Below are positions 48,525 through 61,559 of a stretch of 64,000 nt of DNA, in pieces. The stretch is from Burhinus oedicnemus (taxonomy: Eukaryota > Chordata > Aves > Charadriiformes > Burhinidae). The stretch spans positions 1,355,011 to 1,419,010 of the forward strand of contig VFFE01007081.1 of the NCBI GenBank assembly GCA_008921705.1, written 5' to 3'. Every line of letters starts with the position of its first letter. Position 1 is the stretch's first letter. Under the pieces are notes generated by a model. The model worked only from the letters and a program-made list of their open reading frames with translations, did no database searches and was not told where the DNA came from. The position numbers and the translations under genes were made by a program.

Positions 48525-51449
48525 ATGGAAAATTCCGGTGCCCATTTTGGAAAGCCTCTAGGCAGGCATGGATTTTCTTGAAGTGGACAAGTGTTGCTGC
48601 TTCCCCAGCACTGCCTGCTGCAGAGCATCTTGCCCATGTGAGATAGGAAGGTCTGTATATGATCTTCACTTACTGACCAGCCAGCTCACTTCCATGTCTG
48701 CAGATACAGCTGGCCACCTGCTGCAGTTTTCAGAGCTGTGGAGCTCCTGCTGGCTGATCTCAGTAATATCCCAGTTGTCAGCCACCTGAGGCCTCAATAC
48801 TTCTGATTCAGCCTTAGCTCCCCTTCCAAATGTTTCGCATTATAGCAGAGTGTGAATTTAGAGTGTAATAGCTATGTTTGATCAGCTCCACATCCAGAAC
48901 CTAGCAATAGGGGTGCCTGTGCATGGAGTTAATCAGAAACATTTTCATATACAGATAGCCAAACTAGTTCATCCAAGGTGATGGAGACGGGGAAACACAG
49001 ATTTTTGGGTACTGTATGTCCATGCTTGTAACATTATGCTTTAGTTTATCTTGTTCTTTAAATGTAGCTACTGTACTGGTTGATGAACAGTGTGGACTGA
49101 GCACATGTTTGCAAGCATGTCCGGCAGACCTGAGATGCCCTAAGGTTACCCCAGCCAGATGTGGAAAACTAGCCTTTCTTATGGGGAAACAGGGACTGCA
49201 GGAGGGGCACCGGAGGATCCTCAGTGTTATTTTATTTGTATTCTCTCTACAAAATGGGCATGTGCAAACTTGGTTTAAACTAGATCCTGGGCTCTAAGCC
49301 ACACTGCCATCTGTGCTAGCTAGTCAGTATTCAAGATATCCAGCCTCGAGTTAACCTTTTGTCTCTGTGGAGGTGAGGAGGCTTCAGCCAAGATTCAGTA
49401 AAAACATTAAACTATTGATAACAGAAAAAGGACTGGGCTTATTTTATTTTTCATTAACTTTCTGGACTGAAATGGTTTGTTCTTGTATCTGTAGTTGGAG
49501 ATAATACACAAATAAATTGCAGTCTTTAAAAGAAGCTTGAGGTAATTGTAAGTTTTCATACAAAATAATAATATTAAAAAAATTAAAACCTCGGGACCTG
49601 ACAGGAATCAGTGTTTTTGTTTCTATTCTACCCATTCCAAGGCAGAATTATTCAGTTCAGTTCTGGGCTTGATTTTCACTTTGGATGATACAGCTTTTGT
49701 TTTAACTGAGTAGCTAAAGCTGTCATGATGTTGTAACAGTTATTTAAGCCAAAGATGCTATATACAATTTTTTAAAGTCTTCTCTGGTTCAGAAACAAAG
49801 GGAGAGTAAATTAAAAACATAAGGGTTTTTTTTTCCAAAATATATCCTTTCTGTGTTCTGTACACCATAATTTCATGTTTAAACTTTTAACCAAAATCCA
49901 GCATGCTTAATGAAGTACAGCGTGCGATCAGTGGTTTCAAATTTTCTGGTGTCTGTGAATCCAGTTCCAGCATCACAGCCTTTTTTCCAGTTGTTCCTTT
50001 GGTCTGTGAACCCTGATTTATTTGAGAACCACTGAGTCTGCAGAACCATGGCTATGGGAAACCTCAGTGATGAGGAATGAGCCCTTTGTTTGCGGGAATA
50101 CCAGTTCCCAGTGCTGCCTTGGCTGGTGTCCTGGCTCTGACAGTGCATTTGACAGCATCAGATAACTGAAGTTGTAAAAATGGCACAGTAGGCAGATAAT
50201 TTCTTCTTCACAACTGTTTTCACCCTGATTACAGATATTTAAAGATAGGTTTAAAACTGTAAAACATGGGGCTTTAATAGCTTTTCAAAGTGTTATGTTG
50301 GTTTCACAAAATCTGAGTCTCCTTCACAGCTGTGCAAATTATGTATGGCTGTCAAAACTTTAGATATATCCTTGCTCTTATTTTGATTCTTTTTTTTTTT
50401 TCTGTAAAACAATACTGATCACTCTTTTTATTTCTGAATTTCTCTGCCTTCAGTTTCATTGTGCAACTCCTTGTTCTTCTATTGTGAGACAGGGGACTGT
50501 GATTTTAACTTCCCTATGCAATTGCTATTTTACTCTTATATCCTAGCTGTTCATATTCTTCTTTTCCTTGAACAAAGCAAAAAGACTTAAAATTGCAGTC
50601 TCCTCAGTTTCATGTTGCCAGGCTTTCCCATTCCCCTAAATCAGAATGGTGCGGATCAAGTTGGTGGATGGACCGTGACACTGTTGCACGTTTCCCAGTG
50701 TGTACGGCCTCTCCTTTTTCCCCTTCACGTTACTGCCAGCTCCATATGCCTCTTACTTGCCTCTGCATTGTCCCCTCTGGTTCTGTGATGTCTTCTCTAT
50801 TTTAAAATATCCTAAACGTTTGGCCTTCTCTGGGCAAGAGGCAATACAGCTGGGTGGATGAACGTGCACTCTGCCTGGATGAGTAATGGAGGTGGCTGGG
50901 ATCTGCCGAGCCAGTCGGCTTCTGTCTGTTGCCTGTGAAGTACTTGTGGCAATTTACTGTTTCATGGTGTATTCATTTTAATAGCACCGATGTCATAGTG
51001 GGGTGATGAATTTAAACTGCTCTTTGGTGAGCCTGGATTGCGTAACAAAGTATATTGGTGTATTGTTGATATGTTTACTGTTTGAATATGCATCTTCATC
51101 TTAGCAGGGAGCTCTTGGAGGAAAAATAAGTTGTATTGAAAATAAGTATCAGAAAGTGAACTTCTGTGCAAATGTCTGAGAACTGTTGGTGGAGAGTGAC
51201 AGGACAGGGACAGGTGGCAATGTGGTGGAGAGCTGAAGGAAGGGGCCCATTTAGGAGAGAATATGACTTTTCTTGGTGAGGGAAAGTGGCGAATGAAGCT
51301 AGGATGGTGGCGGGGTTTGTCTGAGGACTTTCCTAGTTACCTGCAGACAACAGTCAGTCTTTGCGTTATCAACAGCTTCACATAGAAATGCCGCTTTTTT
51401 TTTTTTTTTCTAGAAGCAGCATGAATGCTACTTGTGTTTTAAGACGACT

Positions 51450-51800
51450 TTGCAGTTGGTCACTTGTCACGGAGGGCTGGAGGCCCAGCCGTGCCGGGGC
51501 CTGTCGGACACACAGCGGGTAGGCTGGGAAGCGGTGGGGGCTGCGATGTGGGGCCTTGTTGGGCTCTGCTGTAGGGCATGCCAAGGCCGCGGGTCTCCGA
51601 ATCTAGCTGGATCATCCCTCCAAGCAAAACTGAACTTTTCTTCTCTGGAGGTGAGGGACAGGGCTGGAGAGGCAGAGAGAGACGAGGGAGCTGGGGCAGG
51701 CCGGCTGCCTGGGAGGGCAGGGCTCGCTCTCTCCCTCAGGCAGGAGTCACTGCCATGCCTTGCGCCCTCCCTCGGCTTCACCCCTCAGCCGTCTGTCTCC
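51450..51800. promoter_or_regulatory. Weak CpG-rich island, candidate promoter or first exon
   Basis: GC content rises sharply above the flanks and about 16 CpG dinucleotides lie in about 340 bases (for example GTGCCGGGGC, CCGCGGGTCTCCG, GGCCGGCTGC). That is modest for a CpG island but stands out in this AT-rich window. Overlapping frames of 126 and 104 codons lie on opposite strands, as GC-rich DNA usually gives, and neither is recognisable. A donor-like GAG/GTGAGG occurs at 51651/51652. Candidates are a promoter or first exon of a non-coding or alternative transcript, or an old retrocopy. Confidence 0.28.
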
Positions 51801-52991
51801 TCCAAGATCTGACACAGAAAAGCAGGTAGCAGGGACAGGGCTATTTTGCTGCCCCCAGCAATCCGCCACTGTAGGCAGTTGTCGTCTTCAGCTGCACACG
51901 TGAGAGGATCCTGGATTGAGAAGTCTGAAGGAGGCATCCTCTGTGGTATGGCCTGCAGGTGAGTCCTGCCAAATGCCAACATATTGGAAAACCGGATTTG
52001 AAGGAGGATGAAATTTTATTGTATCTTGATTCAGGATGTCAGTACAGGTTCTTTTATTTATATATATGAAATAGTAATTAAGCCAAAGAGAAAAGCTGCA
52101 CAGAAAGATGCTGGGACTGTCAATTCACAGACCAAAGGACTGTACGCCTTAAAAGAAGATGCAGGGGTATTTTATGCAATACTTTCTACCCTGTGTTGGG
52201 ATAGACATAATTTTTCCGAAGGTGTAATTTCATATGCTGTTCTGGGTGTAGCATTTCTTTAGTAAGCGGAAGAAAACCAAGAGAAAGACTTTCTGAGCTT
52301 GCTAGCAATGAGGGTCTTTAACATCAGTCTGTTGAAGGGATGTGAAGTTATTTTGCAGGGTATGTATAAATCCTTTCTATTCAGCTGGTATTTGCTTCCT
52401 GTCCCATAATTTTTGATGAGAGCTGTGTTAAAATCCTTCTACACTTGTGATGGACCCCAGAAATCATCTGGCTGAATTTTCTTGCAGGGTTGCAATGTAC
52501 ATTTCAGTAAGTGTTCTTTATAGTAAAGACTGTGATAAAAGATCTGCTCTGATAGAATATGCATGATTTTTCAAATGCTTTGCTCAGATTAATTTTTTAT
52601 TCCCAGCAAGTCCAATAGCAACTTATAACTGGAGTTTTTTCATTAAGTTGTTGGAAATAACTGTACTGCAGCAAATGATAAATATGCTATATTATTCTGA
52701 AAATCCCACACTGTAAAGCATGAATATAATTTTCTTATATACTTACTTTTCCATGCTGTGCACAAATTTCTTATTATGTGTCTTATGTTGTGGTTGTCCT
52801 CATTTTCAGTTAAATTTATTTCAGAGCTTTGTCTGAAGAAAATATTTTGATTGGTTAGTAAACATGCCACAGGGGGTAGGTAATTTACATGATCTGGCAA
52901 TTCTGTTGAAATTGCTATTCAGCAGTTTAAACTACCTATTTCATCCTTGCTGTAGTTAAATGAGGGGAAAGAGCTCCCCAAAACATGATCT

Positions 52992-53102
52992 AAAAAACAA
53001 AACAAAACAAAAAAACATAACCAACAAAAAACCAAAAAAAACCCCCAAACAAACAAAAAAACAAAAGCCCAACTAACCCAAGCAAAAAAAACCCCAAAAC
53101 CC
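52992..53102. repeat. Second A/C-rich low-complexity tract
   Basis: About 110 bases are almost only A and C, broken by four other bases (T at 53018 and 53074, G at 53067 and 53082). The CAAA, AACC and AAAACCCC sub-patterns are the same as in the tract at 46776. Confidence 0.85.
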
Positions 53103-54154
53103 TGTCAGTTCCAGAAGTATGGAATAGATGATTTGCTTATTTGTTTCTAATAAGGGAATAACTTTCTGGGAAAATAGTAGGACCATGGTGTGTTAGTCTG
53201 AAAACCCCAGCAATGTATTTCTGTTGCAATGAATTCCTGTAGCCATCGATGCTGCTCTTGTTTTGTTATAAAGCTAGGTGGGACTGAAGTTCATTACTAG
53301 TAGCTTGAGACAACTGCAGTTAATTTCTCAACTACTCCAGCTAGCGCTAAAAGATGCCTACAGAGTAGCAACTTCATTGACAAAATGAACGAAATGAAAG
53401 CCAATGTCAGAGATCTGTCAAGTATGAAGAATGCTGTTTTAAGAAACTTCATGTTCTGGAGGAGAAGTTGTTGTTTGCTCTTGTTCTGGTTATAATAAGT
53501 CTGCTAAGTATTTAGTAACTAAGACATTATGAATTCTGTAAAACCACTTAATACCTTTGACATCACCTGAGGATTGTAAAGGAAGGCTTAAGCTGTGAAC
53601 AGACTCCCAGTTCTGCTACAGGACTTCTGAAAGTTGTGCGGTCCTGGGCCTCCATTTCCCAGTCTTTCACGACTATGTCAGGCTGCAAGTGAAAGCATTG
53701 TGTTTGGGAGCAATTGAAGCATGTGTAATGCTGAACGCTTTAAATATGTAAAAGATTCTGCTCTGGGACATGATATGACAGAAAAAGTCCTTCGTTACTC
53801 TTGGACGTTGCGGAGCATCTTGCATTGTGTACGTACTTGCAAAGTGTTCACTGACAAACTACTTTCTGCCACCTCACTCCTGTTTCCATTTTCATGCATT
53901 CCAGTGAAGTACTGAGACCTGAGCCCGCATGGGCCCAAAATTAGATAGAAAAAGAAATTTAGAAGCCTAAATATGTTCTCAAGGTAAGTCTAACTGCACA
54001 CATGTCTCAAGTCAATTAGTGCTCAGATTTTCATTATTAAAATTTTCTGAGCGCTGAAAGCTCTGTTTCTGCCTAGGTATTAAAGTGTCTGCCCTATCCA
54101 CATGATGATTCCTGTCATTTTGCTACACTGAAAAATCACAAAGGGGCTGCAAAA

Positions 54155-54167
54155 GGGGGGGGGGGGG
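54155..54167 (+). repeat. Homopolymer of 13 G
   Basis: A run of 13 G at 54155-54167, with GGGG at 54143-54146 and GGGAGGGGG at 54187-54195 close by. Together these could form a G-quadruplex on the plus strand. The run length is also a likely place for sequencing or assembly error. Confidence 0.8.
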
Positions 54168-57154
54168 AACCCACCCCAAAACATGAGGGAGGGGGCAGCC
54201 TTCCCATCTCTATTTTAGAGAGCTCAGCAAGGATATGAGAGATTGAAGTTTGTTTCTCTTCTATCTGGGAATGTGCAAGCTCAGACTCGGGAAGATGTCC
54301 TGCCTTGCAGATGACACTCGTCTGGGCTGAGGGACAGTCCTCAGTTGAAAATGCTTTTTGCACACAAAAAGATGTGAAACTTGCCTAAAAACAATAATCA
54401 AGAGTTTAGATTTTTAATGTTCATGCATCTAACTCTTGGACTACATTCCAAGATGTTTAAATGGGCATATTGCTGCTTGTGCTACAGGGGGAGTTGGGTT
54501 GAAGATACACCATTCGTTTCCCTGCTTGCATCTGTGGTTCCTGTTGGCTAACTTCAGCATCTCCCTAGCCAGGTTACTGGTTTCTGGGGGTGCCCTGTGA
54601 AGCACCTCCTTTTCCTGTGAATGCAGAGCACTGTGCACAGGTACTCAGCTCAGGACTGTAAGGACAGTGCCTGGAAATTTGGCAATGAAATCTAGGCAGC
54701 GGGTAGCTCAACCATGCAGGGTCTGTGTCTCTCCCCAGAGAATGTATTTATCAAGTTGTATTCTCTGCCCAAGAGAAAATAACCTGTAAACTTCCTTCGT
54801 GAGTCAGGGTTTGCAGCCTACCTAAACACTTCAACTTCATGATTAGCATTAGCCCAGGCCATTTCCCCATCTGAAAATTGCAGAAAGCTTGTACTGGGAC
54901 AAAGGAGGCAGTATATGCTAAGCATGTCCACGTACAACATGGTGATCGAAGAGCCGAAGATTTTACTTTGTCCAGATAGTCTTCTCTAAAACATAGCAAC
55001 ACTTTTAAATCCTGTACATCTGAAGAATTAACAGTAAATCTTGAGACCAGCTGTAACACATGTGAAGATTAAATGTGGTGATCCAGGGACAGAATAATTC
55101 ATTCAATGCTGAGCCACAGATCTACAGCGTCCCTTTCTGTTGTATTTCACGATGCCTGTGGATGGTTTAGTGTGGGAGATTGACTCACTACCCAGAGTAT
55201 ACAACAGAATCTCATTAGCTTTTCACTCATTTTTCAAATACTGGTTGCACTGATAAAAGCAATGAATTAAAAATCAAAGCTAAGATACTGTAGTATTGCT
55301 TCTCATAGCTACATGCAGGCAGGTTTTTTTTTCTTTTATTTCTTACTTAAGCTCTTCTGATTCAGTGACAATTCATTTATGTAAATATAGCTTATAAAAT
55401 GTACCTCAGTTCATTCCAATTTCTAAAACAATTGAGTTTGGAATGCTATCTCTTTACTGTAGTTCTGTAATAGAAATACTTTGTGTCATGCACGCGAAGA
55501 CCAGGCTAAGCAGCAAGCTACACCAGAATTTTCCTGGCATCAGCCTTAATAGGAAGTGGTCGGGAATTTCCTGCTTTGAAATGGTTTTGATGGAGTTTTG
55601 AAATTGTTGTGACATTCTAATTTAACACTATTTATATAAAATAGTTCTGCTTTACTCTTTTGGTGTTTATTTCAAAAGCTATAATAATTTACAGTAAAAC
55701 AAAAAAAATTGCAGCCATCAAAATAAAACATTTCGATTGATTTAGGATTACTTTTGGCTTGAGGCCATGTTTGGATTTTTCATGTTTTATTCATAGTTAG
55801 AAAAAAAAAAACCCTGAAATTTTGTGTGACAGCAAAACCGCTTCCGTCTCAGTCTAGCATTAAGATTGTATTAAGCTAGCTTTTCATGTTGGAATAGAGG
55901 AAAAAAATAGTGTAAGGATATATTTCTTAAATGTAAGAACAACTCATTATGAATGACATGAAAAAATTGCTAACCTTCAATTGACAAAGTCAATGTCATA
56001 AACATATGAATATGTTTGTGTATATGCTCTACCCTTAAAATATTTTGAAAGCAACAGCCACTGCTCCGCTTGAGCATTTTCTCATAGTTTAAATTTGCTG
56101 AGTATTCCCATTTTCCCTTTTGCTCCTTTTGTGTCTCCTTGCTCATTCAGGTGGGTTTGGTATATGTAACATTACAGATATTCTTGCTGCCTTGAAGTGT
56201 GCAAAAGCTTGGTAGCTGGTGAATATACAGCATAATAACAATCATGATAATGATGACTGATTTATTACTCTGTCCAAAGCCTAATCTGATGCAATTGTCA
56301 ATGTCAGACGCCTGTGAGGTTGTTCTTTCCAGATTACCAAATTAGGAGCAAATTGAGGGCTGGCAAAAAATGACAGGAACACTTTCACTCAAATTATTTT
56401 CAACCTTTGTGAAATACCTGTTGCCATGTGACCTTTTACAGTTGGGGTGATTTACGTGGAGTTATGTTGGAGAAGAGGAACAACTGTCTACCCCAGAAAC
56501 TATACTGTTGTTTTGAAATTTTGCATAGATTCTGGATGTGTGTATGCTTTTATTGGAGAGTTAGTAGGAGCTAGTGTAGCTATCAGAGTGGTAGGAAGCC
56601 TATCAACCACTTGCTTTTTAGCTATATGGTAGTATACTTTGAGGCATCTATTTTTGGGAACAAGCACATCCCAATGAATAACTTATTTCTGGCCAGTTAA
56701 ACTTGAGTTACAGAAGCACAAACAACTTTTTTCTTTGTCTGCATGTGGAGGTATTCAAAGCCCAGGCTGGAAGTGGGCAACAGCAAACCTCGTTAAAAAT
56801 TGTAACTTGGCAAAAGTGTGATGTAGTTATCCCAAAGAACTAATGCCACTGATTATTTTACAGGCAGAAGACTAGTTATAGGCCACAGCTGGGGACAGGG
56901 ATGGAGGGGAAAGGAAGCATGCCAAGACTGCGAGAAAGAAATTGCTTTTTGTTCAGCAAGCTTAAGATGTTCGAGGCAGGGTCCCAGGTCACTGGTGCAT
57001 GGGTTATTTGCCCACCTGAGAAGCAGAAATACACCTGCTGAGGAAATACGCATGATGGAAACACTGACAATAGTACCGTGTTGTTAACTGTAGTCATTTT
57101 AAATGGCTTAGAAATAGTAGCCGTTTAGAAAGCAAAGATATTTCAAGGTGGTTT

Positions 57155-57420
57155 AGAATCAGAGTAATTCAGGTTGGAAAGGACTTCTAGAGACTGAAGT
57201 CTAGCCCCCCACTCCAAGCAGGACCAACTACAGCAGGCCGTCCAGGGCCTCATCCAACCCAGTTTTGAGTGTCTCCAAAGATGAGTGTTCAACGACGTGA
57301 CTGGCCTCCTGTTCCAGTGCTCAACTGCTTCACTGTGAAAACTGATTTCCTAATACCTCACTGGAATTTCCTGTATTACAGCTCATGTCAATGTCACTCA
57401 TCCTGTCCCTGTGAGCTTCT
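57155..57420 (-). mobile_element. Old CR1 LINE 3' end, antisense
   Basis: On the plus strand, AGAATCAGAGTAATTCAGGT and TGGAAAGGACTTCTAGAGAC are followed by AGCAGGCCGTCCAGGGCCTC and ATCCAACCCAGTTTTGAGTG. This is the reverse complement of a CR1 tail, more diverged than the other antisense copies. It ends near CCTGTCCCTGTGAGCTTCT. No coding frame is left. Confidence 0.85.
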
Positions 57421-58265
57421 GAAAAAATTCCTCCCCCCCCTCCATTTAGCTAGTTTACGTTGCCATGTTATCATATCCATGCTGACTGTAATGGAAAGAA
57501 AGAATAAGCAGCCTTGTTTCTAAGAGGAGCGAGCTGCGCAACTAACATCTAAAGTGCAGCATTTTGCTTATGTGTCATATTAAATATTAGTAGCAACAGA
57601 GCAATAACTTTCCATCTGATTGTTTTTCCTGGTTTAAAAAATGTGTATCGTAGTATGATATTTAAAGTGTAACCCACATCCAAACAGACTCTAAATATTA
57701 TTGCTGACAGGAGTCTAGTGTACATCTTTCCTCCTTTCTATGATTTCCAGTCTAACTCTGTGTTGATACTAGTTAATTAGATTTAATAATGACATGTCTT
57801 CAGTTCAGACATAACTTTGTCTTCACATGCTCTTTGATACATGCCAAAACAAAAGGAAGTGACCTCTCTTGATCACCCTCTTAAGCAGTCCTTTGCCTGC
57901 CCCACTTCACTGCTGAGCAGCTGCTGTGATTTATAGGATAGTTTCTGTGCCAGTTACATGAAGTGTGGGGTGGCAAGTTCATGATTAGTAAAGAATATGT
58001 ACAGCTGATCACAGTAAAAATTGATTATGCTAAATGTGATAAATTATAGTACAATACTGATGCCAGTGTGGTGCTTTGAGCCAAGCACAAATGCCTGACA
58101 TGTTTTTAATGTATATAATTTTGCTTTATTTTGTTGCCTAGGATGAATTTCAAGTCACCTAAATCCAGCTGTCTGGACAGGCATCAGTCTTGAGGATCTC
58201 CACGCTGTGATTTTTCTTACCTACCTCTGAAGATGCTCTCTAGCCTTTCCTATGACAAAAGAAGA

Positions 58266-58312
58266 TTCTCTCTCTTTTTTTTCTTTTTTTTTTTTTCTTT
58301 TCTTTCCCCTGG
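58266..58312 (+). repeat. Polypyrimidine tract
   Basis: A C/T-only stretch of about 47 bases (TCTCTCTC, then long T runs broken by single C, then CCCCT). It carries no coding or terminator signal and is best read as simple sequence. Confidence 0.7.
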
Positions 58313-58467
58313 CCAAAACTAGATAGATAAATCCTACCCCTAAGCAGTATCTATCCCTTGTGTGATTCCCAACTTCATTTTCATAATAGCATAGTTCTTT
58401 TCACACCTTCTGCTTCTCATTTGTGGATTTCAAAACACAGTGGAGACCAGTTGCAATATACCAGTTT

Positions 58468-58585
58468 CTGGATGGGAAACTGAAGCATCATGAGCTGAGA
58501 GTGGAAGCAGATAACAAGAAAGCCATAATTAGAATCTGTATTTTCTAATTCCCAATGTACTGCCCTAGCCTCTAGGACAAACTGT
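58468..58585 (+). repeat. Ancient MIR/L3-like repeat remnant
   Basis: GGATGGGAAACTGAAGCATC near 58470, then GAGAGTGGAAGCAGATAACA and AGAATCTGTATTTTCTAATT, then CAATGTACTGCCCTAGCCTC and TAGGACAAACTG. This fits the recalled order of a MIR-type tail (GATGGGGAAACTGAGGC, then AATAGAACCCAGATTTCCTG, then AGTGCTCTATCCACTAGACC). Confidence 0.45.
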
Positions 58586-58689
58586 AATGTTAGTCCTTTA
58601 GGGATCAATTTTTTTTTTCGAGAAATGTTAGAGCTTGGAATTAGGTTATTGTGTGATAACTTCCATTTTCTTTATAAATTTTAATTAAA

Positions 58690-58804
58690 ACCCCAGCTTG
58701 AAGATATAAGACTCGTAAGTCTCTTTCTCTCTCTCCTTAGAGAGAAAGGTGGGGAAGAGCATCTGTTGTTCGTCTCAGTGGTCAGTCCAGCCCAAACCAT
58801 GACA
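58690..58804 (-). mobile_element. LTR fragment of an avian endogenous retrovirus, opposite orientation
   Basis: Read on the minus strand from 58804 it begins TGTCATGGTTTGGGCTGGAC, then TGACCACTGAGACGAACAAC, then AGATGCTCTTCCCCACC, matching the copy at 17350 over about 70 bases with roughly a dozen differences. It continues into GAGAGAGAAAGAGACTTACG, which the other copy lacks in clear form. No retroviral coding sequence, primer-binding site or partner LTR is seen nearby. The limit at 58690 is approximate. Confidence 0.6.
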
Positions 58805-61559
58805 ATGTGTAAAGAAAATAAAGGGCTTTACTTATAGTCTCTAAAGGAAAGCCTATTTTTAAACATAATCTCCTGAGCTTTGCAGAGGGCCTTAGTCATG
58901 GCTCTCCCCTCCCCAAGTGCCTAAGACTTCACTTCCCCCCCTCCCCCCCCAACTTTTATTGTCTCTTCATATGTGTATGCATTTAGCCAGTGCAGTATGC
59001 TCTGTTTATGCAGTGATGGTGGTAAATAGTGATAAATATATTGCAGAGTAGCAGCTTTTTGCAGAGAGCTGTGGTAGTAGTCTAATCTATCTACTGCAAA
59101 GATGATTCAGTATTGAAAATCTGGGTGGTCTTGGAAGGGAAGGAAACAATAGCGGGTTTTAAGTAGCTATATTTTAAGCAGACCACCTCCTTGCTTTTTA
59201 GTGAGGGGGGGGGAGTAAAAGTGAAATAATTTGATGTGTCATCAAAAGCCAAGCAAGTCTGGAAGGGCTCCTTTTCAAAATCTGTTACATGTTTTTCAGT
59301 TTGAAAACAAAAAGAAGAGAATCCTGTTGGAATTCTTTATTGGGTTTTGGGGTTTTGCATATTTTTTGCATAATAATGCTGCTCAGATACAGCGGTGGGA
59401 GTGTCTCCTTCTGGATCGATTACAACTTACAGTACAGGTCTGGATCTGTTGGTGTGGAGTAATTAACATATGGAGCAGTGCAGATGCTTAGCCCTGACCT
59501 GAAGTCAATGAGACCTTTTGTGTTTTTAGAGCTAATTGCAATAAATCTACATAGCAGGGCATTATACTCTAGGAAATACCTCTTAAATGTTGTGGTTTAG
59601 TCCAATGTGAAAGAATTTAGCAGTAAGGCTGAACAGGATTAATGAGTTATGTGGGTCAAAATTATTTCTCTGGATTATTATTTTAGACTAAAAGTAATAT
59701 AATTTGCTAGTGGTTTTCAGTCACCTGCAAGTGGGTAGATGCTGGCTTTATGCCTAATATACTACATGATAATGTTCTCTACAATGTTAAATAATGCTAA
59801 TTTCCTAAACAAATATAAGTACAATGAATATGAAAAATGCATCATTCTGGTAACTTAAATGGTGTTAAAAGGATATAGAAGGGAGTTCAGAGAGGTAAAC
59901 ATTTGCTCTGTATGTGGTGTTCTGGGGAAAAAAAAATCTAGTGAGGAAAACATAGCTACTTCAGTGTGTGTGTGTGAGGGTTACATATATGTACTTTTGT
60001 TATCACCTCAGCATATGTATGTTTCACTTCAGTAAAGTGAACTTACTGCTCATAATGCAGCAAAAATCACCATTAAGTGATATTTAAGAGGATATTTTAA
60101 TTAAATTTAAGCCTCCAAACAATGTATTTAATTAATAGGTTGTGTTCCTTAATGGTCTCTAAATAAAAAGGAACTCTTTTTGTTTTCTGTGGAAGAACAA
60201 ATGGTTTCATACATAATAAGCTGCTTCAGGACTTTTCCTTTCTAAACCCTTAAAAGCTGATTTGGTCTTTACAGAAAAAAATCCAATTGCAAATCCCACT
60301 TGTGTTGCCCTGCTGCCAGCATACCTAGGGAATGATTAAGATGGTACTGCATGTTACTGGACAAGTTGAAGAAAACATAATGTATTTTCAGTACTTTTTC
60401 ACTATTTTGCATGTGCATATATGCAAATGTTATATGGCTAAAAAGTAAACACCAAGATTTCTAGCTGAAGCTGTTTGAAAGAGTTGATTAGCTACTTTTT
60501 TCCGAAGTATATGGATATATTGTGTATATTTGGAGTCATTTTAGATACTGTTCTTTATTTCCCTTCAGTAGATGTTGGCTGTCTGCCTTGCTTAATTTCT
60601 TTATGTCTGTGCCTGGGCTAAGTTTCTGGACAAATAGTATATACTTTAGACTCATGCTGTTGTAGCTCAAACATTGTTTTAGCAGAGACTTGAAAGGAGT
60701 GTATTTACTATTATTTTAACTAAACTGTAGCCTTTTTTAATTGGCAATGTAGTATACTTTGCCACATTACATTTATGAAATCAATTTTAAAAACTTTTTT
60801 TCTTTTTTTTTTACTTGGCGGTCCCTGAAAAATATCTGGAACCATAACTATTCTGGTTTATTCCTCACTTTTATATTTATTTCTTCTATTTCTCTTCTTC
60901 CAGGTTTGCTTGCTCTTTTTTTGTGTCCAATCTTTAGATTCAGTCCTTTGCTTGAAGTACAATCACTAAATTTTATGGTATCATAGTAAGCAAAGTGATG
61001 GACTACAGCCTTTGTTATACAGTCATTACATGGCTCAGATTTGTTTTTTGAGACAGTGCAAACAGCCCTCAGAAATGGAAAAATGGCTTCATGGGGATGT
61101 CCTTTTACAGCTGACTGTCACTTACTTGAAATTGCTGGTAGGAAAACAAGAATAGGAACTGGACCTGCAAAAGAATGGAGCTCTCCAACTAAGGAATTGG
61201 ATAATAGGGCAGATATTTTCAGATGAGTTTGTGCTGTGCTTCCCTCAATGCAATGCAGCAGAGGAGCATTGGGGAATATATATTGCAACAATATAGACTT
61301 GGTACACTTTACTCTTTTCTGGAGCAGGAGGAGGACAAACATAAACTGAGTCAGTCTCCCTCTTAGGCTGTTTCTGAGGCTGCACAACTGTGTCCTATTT
61401 GCTTGTGAACTGCATTGACTGCAAATTTAGAAAAAAAATGCCATTTGAGGCACTTAAACAGGGACCAGAGTGGTTTTATTTGCAGAACTCTCCTGCACAA
61501 GGCTCTATTTAAGTCCTAAGTAGTAAAGCTTGTGTGATTGAAAACATGTGACATACTGC

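Larger units (their letters stand above)
48525..57154. other. Non-coding segment, no gene recognised
   Basis: No gene recognised. It holds a GC-rich island near 51.6 kb, an A/C-rich tract near 53.0 kb and a G13 run near 54.16 kb (all listed). Other parts are ordinary AT-rich DNA with scattered T runs (50391-50401, 51395-51409). A block at 56255-56410 (TGATGCAATTGTCAATGTCA, GATTACCAAATTAGGAGC, TGACAGGAACACTTTCAC) looks motif-rich and may be conserved non-coding sequence, but this is only an impression. Confidence 0.5.

Noticed and set aside
51432..51812. 126-codon plus and 104-codon minus frames in the GC-rich island
   Set aside because: GC-rich DNA has few stops. Neither translation has a recognisable motif, and both strands are open over the same bases.
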